A stretch of DNA of 9,368 nucleotides from contig DCMX01000039.1 in the NCBI GenBank assembly GCA_002321855.1, forward strand, positions 1 through 9,368, in the 5' to 3' direction. Below, one piece after another: positions 6,023 through 9,368 of this stretch. The position numbers and the translations under genes are program-made. How positions within the stretch are numbered: the stretch's first letter is position 1; the number at the start of each line of letters is the position of its first letter. This DNA comes from Fidelibacterota bacterium UBA1611. GTDB lineage: Bacteria; Fidelibacterota; Marinisomatia; Marinisomatales; UBA1611. The notes under the pieces are model-generated. The model saw only the letters and a list, made by a program, of their open reading frames with translations, was not told where the DNA came from and searched no databases.

Positions 6023-8826
6023 TAAAACCTGTATCCCAATGAAATCATTAGACCAGAGCTATTGGTTGACCATTCTTCACCAGTATTATCAACTTTACCA
6101 TCGTTATCATTATCGATCTCATCATTTTTGTTCTCAGGAGCATGTGTGAATCGAATATTCCCTTTCGCATTAAGAACCAAACTATTAAAAATATCCCACT
6201 CACAACCGATCTTTCCACCTATGATTTTTACAGCGCTATCATCATCCCCATGGGTCATGTAGTCCGAGCCGCTACTCAGGCGAACCCTATTTTCGAACAA
6301 GGAATAGGTACCGCTCAATCCTAAAGATGTCATTGATAGTTCATTCCTGTAAGGCTCCAGATCTGCATTCATCATAGGAATAAAAATTTCGGTCCTGTTC
6401 ATAGAAAAAACAGTTCTTAATGGAAACGGGAAACGGCTGGATATATTTAAAGAATATGTCTTGGAATCAGCCTTCTGAAACAGATAATCATCCCGACGAC
6501 GTATACCAGAATATTTTTCGTCGGTTTCAACAAGATCAACATATGTCTTCGAATTGTAATTGATTGCGATCGTATTGCTGATGGGACCTATGGTGGCTGG
6601 CATATTGAGTGAGAATAAAGCATCCAAAGCTCTAGAATCTTCTCTATTGTCCTTTAAAAATCTACCAAGCGAATCCACTTCAACCGTGTCAAGATCGTTT
6701 GTCTTACCTATGGTCTTCAGGTTAAAGACAATGGAAGGTGCACCCGGACCGGGTACCAAGGTCGTATTCAAGGATAATGTTTTGGTCTTCTGTGGATTTA
6801 CAACCGTCTCACTTAAATTATTATCTTTAGAACTATATCCCACTGCTACCATCAGCCTTCGTCCTAACATAGATAGTCGGTCTTTTATGCTGAATTCTCG
6901 AATATTATTTGTCAAATAGGGATTTCCGAAACTATAGAACTGAGGACCTATCTGTTTGTACTCCAGGAGCAAATTATTTAAAGAGTAACTGCCCTTGGCC
7001 CGCATATGAAAGGCTGCTGATGGCATATTTATGATCGCCCGAACTAGGTTTCCTTCAGCTGTTATTAGATCAATGGGCGCAAATGGCGTCATGAACTCAT
7101 TTATGGTGAAGATATCTTTGTATTGTTCTGGGTCAGGCACCCCTTCAAGAGATGTAGTACCCATGATCATACCATCCTCAAGGCTATCTAATTTTACATC
7201 AAGCTCTGCTAAGGTCAGAGGCCCATCCCAAATGTTGTTATTCGTCATACTAAAGTTCCATGCAAACTGGAATAACAAATTCCGGTTATCCAGAGCGGTC
7301 TCAAAGTCAAATCCCATTACAAGGTTTTCTCTTGGACTGTTACCACCCCAATTCTTAGAGTCGACGAAAACTGTATCACCATATGCTGACGCTAAATTCG
7401 TGAATTCATCAAACTGATATTCGCTATTTTCATTCACATAATCGTTGTATATATAAATTGAATCCATGGTAGAGTCAGTTGGAACAAACGTGAACATTTC
7501 ATTACTATCTATGTACTGTGGAATCTTCTCAAAATCATCCTTGGCCTTTTGGAAGTGCATTCCACCACTGAATATATTGAAAAATGTAAAAGATAAACGT
7601 GTTGCAGTAATGTCCTGTGGGAACGTGTACCCAGTTCGTGTCAGGTGGAACCTCCGATGACCATCAGTATCAAGGATCTCGGTATCAAACTCAAGCATCT
7701 TATATCCACCATCCACTTTTTGCTTATAATCAATGCTACGAACTATTTGACCATTAACATATTGCAGGTCAAACCAGGGAAGATCGACATGTGTGTGCTG
7801 TCCTCTTACCCGTTTCCCATCAAGTAAAAAAGGAGACAACGATGGATAGACGTCACCATATTCTAGTTTAAGGTAGTCCGTGATCTGAATAGTAAACGAT
7901 TCACGATTCAATGGTTGCAAAAAGGATGACTCCCTCGATGATCCCCTATAGGAATAACGTGCCTTGACCCAGCTAAGTTCGGCATCGATCTTACCATTTG
8001 TTTCCTGCTCACTAAGATTTATTCCAGTAGCAGTGTTGCTTGAAGCTTGCCCACCAATATTACCCTTATACCTGAATCCTTCGGACACATTGACCATCCC
8101 TTTGGTCACATTAAAGGACCATGCAACTGGTGTCACATCCAGACCATAAGTAGTTTTAAATAATAGTTCGACCGAATGCAGTCCAACAGACAATTCCTCA
8201 GGTAACAGCGTTAGTATGCCTTCATCCATAATAGTATTTCTCGTTTGATCTCTACCATCCAACAGAACCTTGAAATTTGATTTATCCACTACAGCTGTAC
8301 TGAACAATGAGGCGGCTATCACAATCTCTTCAGGCCGATTAACGGATCCGACCTCAGGAGATAGAATCAAAATATCTGCATCCACATATTCCGTACTGGT
8401 CGACACCTTGCGTGTTTGTTGATCAGCATCCTTTTTAGGTGCAATTACTATAAAAGATAGTGGATCCTTGAATGGATCATTTGATTGCGGAACCGCAATA
8501 CGACCCCATTTTTGTTTATGCAATATCACGACATATTCGATTCCCTGACCTGTTACTTGTATACCTGGGATCAGACCTTCCCAATTACCAGCATCATAGT
8601 ACATGGGTAATTCCTGATAGCTCATCTCACCAACTGGACGAAAAAACAGCATGCCCGAAACGATCGGGTCAGGGATGAACATTAATACTGATATGAGAAC
8701 ATCCTGACCATCCTGCACACTCTGTGGTTTTCTGTGATAATACTGTGTGGTGGATTGTGCAATAATTATAGATCCATTCCAAAAGAGGATCAGCAGGAAG
8801 AATATCCTGTGGATACCTTGCGACAT
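6022..8826 (-). CDS. Outer-membrane beta-barrel protein with two N-terminal beta-sandwich domains
   Basis: I do not recognise a named family, but the architecture is clear. Residues 1-24 are a signal peptide: a basic start, the hydrophobic run IFFLLILFW, and probable cleavage near IIIAQ/STT. Residues about 30-130 and 149-241 are beta-rich and look like two Ig/FN3-type sandwich domains joined by a polar linker; the second begins ILSPEVGSVNRPEEIVI. From about 250 to the end is a long series of amphipathic strands separated by polar turns, with the last strand MISLGYRF ending in Phe, the usual C-terminal signal for BAM-dependent barrels. The size (about 685 residues) would fit a barrel of many strands. 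A DxDxDG calcium-loop motif (Asp905, 907, 909, Gly910) sits just before the final strand. No TonB box, plug domain or type IX C-terminal domain is visible. It lies 38 nt after the FecR gene and overlaps the cyclase start. Its role may be porin, receptor or signal transducer; the sequence alone does not say. Confidence 0.82.
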   Translation of the reverse strand: MSQGIHRIFFLLILFWNGSIIIAQSTTQYYHRKPQSVQDGQDVLISVLMFIPDPIVSGMLFFRPVGEMSYQELPMYYDAGNWEGLIPGIQVTGQGIEYVVILHKQKWGRIAVPQSNDPFKDPLSFIVIAPKKDADQQTRKVSTSTEYVDADILILSPEVGSVNRPEEIVIAASLFSTAVVDKSNFKVLLDGRDQTRNTIMDEGILTLLPEELSVGLHSVELLFKTTYGLDVTPVAWSFNVTKGMVNVSEGFRYKGNIGGQASSNTATGINLSEQETNGKIDAELSWVKARYSYRGSSRESSFLQPLNRESFTIQITDYLKLEYGDVYPSLSPFLLDGKRVRGQHTHVDLPWFDLQYVNGQIVRSIDYKQKVDGGYKMLEFDTEILDTDGHRRFHLTRTGYTFPQDITATRLSFTFFNIFSGGMHFQKAKDDFEKIPQYIDSNEMFTFVPTDSTMDSIYIYNDYVNENSEYQFDEFTNLASAYGDTVFVDSKNWGGNSPRENLVMGFDFETALDNRNLLFQFAWNFSMTNNNIWDGPLTLAELDVKLDSLEDGMIMGTTSLEGVPDPEQYKDIFTINEFMTPFAPIDLITAEGNLVRAIINMPSAAFHMRAKGSYSLNNLLLEYKQIGPQFYSFGNPYLTNNIREFSIKDRLSMLGRRLMVAVGYSSKDNNLSETVVNPQKTKTLSLNTTLVPGPGAPSIVFNLKTIGKTNDLDTVEVDSLGRFLKDNREDSRALDALFSLNMPATIGPISNTIAINYNSKTYVDLVETDEKYSGIRRRDDYLFQKADSKTYSLNISSRFPFPLRTVFSMNRTEIFIPMMNADLEPYRNELSMTSLGLSGTYSLFENRVRLSSGSDYMTHGDDDSAVKIIGGKIGCEWDIFNSLVLNAKGNIRFTHAPENKNDEIDNDNDGKVDNTGEEWSTNSSGLMISLGYRF

Positions 8827-8864
8827 AGTGGAAAGTTTATAAGAAATAGGTGGAAGGAGAAAGC

Positions 8865-9368
8865 TTATTGATACTCGATGATAAGCACTTTTTGTTCTCC
8901 ATTCGGTCCTTCAAGATAGATCCGCACGACTGAGGGGCCTTCTTGAGCTGCATCGGGATCTTCAGGTATGGATTCTGGATCTGTTTCACTTGCAACGACC
9001 TGTCCATCCGGTGTGGAGTTACCCGTCATCCCTTCGCTAACATCAACTTCCTGCCCAGTCTCCATATTCACCAAACTTATAAGACCTTCGATTCCGATGA
9101 CCTGGTCACCCTGAAAAGGATCTGAGATCATCCAAAAATCCGTACCTTTTACAGATGCCACAGAAGTAGGGGTTTGAATGACAAAATCGACATCTTGTTG
9201 CGAGATGATTGCTCGTATGGTCCCTCCATCCATATTGATCTTTTTGGAAATACTTGCTGCGGTTCTTTTACCCGTTATCACAGCCTCAGAATCCCCTTTT
9301 ATTTTCAATATGGATTTATCATCGATAAAGATCACTACGGCAAAACCTGTTTTACCTGTCCTTATCTT
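8865..9368 (-). CDS. FecR-domain periplasmic protein, 5'-truncated by window edge
   Basis: The frame is open to the right edge, giving the last 167 residues; the signal peptide and first part of the domain lie outside. A GTG at 9335 could be taken as a start, but the preceding codons (RTGKTGFAV) continue the FecR pattern, so the gene almost certainly begins further upstream. The FecR domain is recognised by the repeated beta-strand pattern (KSILKIKGDSEAVITG, then DGGTIRAII) and the signature QTPTSVASVKGTDFWMIS, close to the family consensus TPxAxAxVRGTxF. A second strand set (VIGIEGLISLVN) follows. The C-terminus is an acidic, proline-rich linker (TDPESIPEDPDAAQEGPS) and a final strand pair VRIYLEGPNGEQKVLIIEY. 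FecR-domain proteins are often secreted or membrane-anchored; some transmit iron-siderophore signals to sigma factors, but many occur without such partners. Here the partners are a barrel and a CHASE2 cyclase, with no sigma factor or TonB receptor in view. Confidence 0.88.
   Translation of the reverse strand, partial: KIRTGKTGFAVVIFIDDKSILKIKGDSEAVITGKRTAASISKKINMDGGTIRAIISQQDVDFVIQTPTSVASVKGTDFWMISDPFQGDQVIGIEGLISLVNMETGQEVDVSEGMTGNSTPDGQVVASETDPESIPEDPDAAQEGPSVVRIYLEGPNGEQKVLIIEYQ

Noticed and set aside
6740..6762. GC-rich short inverted repeat ACCCGG-A-CCGGGT inside the barrel gene
   Set aside because: Only 6-bp arms, lies in codons for a VPGPGAP turn and is not followed by a T-run; not a terminator.
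6560..7417. Plus-strand open frames of 119 and 128 codons opposite the barrel gene
   Set aside because: The minus-strand frame is continuous over 934 codons from signal peptide to terminal Phe strand; the opposite frames look like serine-rich shadows.
8649..8670. Possible stem CCCGA/TCGGG near the start of the barrel gene
   Set aside because: Five-base arms within coding sequence; too short to claim a regulatory structure.
9333..9335. GTG as the start of the FecR gene
   Set aside because: Codons upstream to the window edge stay open and continue the FecR strand pattern, and a start here would leave no signal peptide.

Overview
The window is an AT-rich bacterial chromosomal segment with seven protein genes, all on the minus strand, so transcription runs from right to left. 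In order they are a FecR-domain protein (cut by the right edge), a 934-residue outer-membrane beta-barrel protein, a CHASE2-domain class III adenylate cyclase, a PorX-type response regulator with a PglZ/alkaline-phosphatase domain, tsaE, tsaB, and accD (cut by the left edge). I see no RNA genes, CRISPR arrays, insertion sequences or prophage genes.

The likely source is a member of the Fibrobacterota-Chlorobiota-Bacteroidota (FCB) superphylum or a close relative such as Neomarinimicrobiota. The reasons are a PorX orthologue placed directly before tsaE (a neighbourhood known from Bacteroidota), several starts without a clear Shine-Dalgarno sequence, low GC, and a large barrel protein ending in a Phe-terminated strand. 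This is an inference from gene content; no marker gene fixes the phylum.

Region by region. From 9368 to 3479 is a tight envelope-to-cAMP block: FecR protein, 38 nt gap, barrel protein, then the cyclase, whose ATG overlaps the barrel stop codon (TAATG). Together they cover the periplasm, the outer membrane and the inner membrane, with a cytoplasmic catalytic domain, and they could be one signalling device. After 68 nt comes porX, in P. gingivalis the cytoplasmic regulator of the type IX secretion system. tsaE begins at the porX stop and tsaB at the tsaE stop; both belong to the bacterial t6A37 tRNA-modification pathway. A 252-nt AT-rich gap then separates tsaB from accD, the beta subunit of acetyl-CoA carboxylase carboxyltransferase.

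The most interesting points are the FecR/barrel/CHASE2-cyclase module, its placement directly before a PorX with intact phosphodiesterase residues, the missing in-frame ATG of tsaE (an ATT start or a one-base homopolymer error), and a perfect 29-nt palindrome inside porX.
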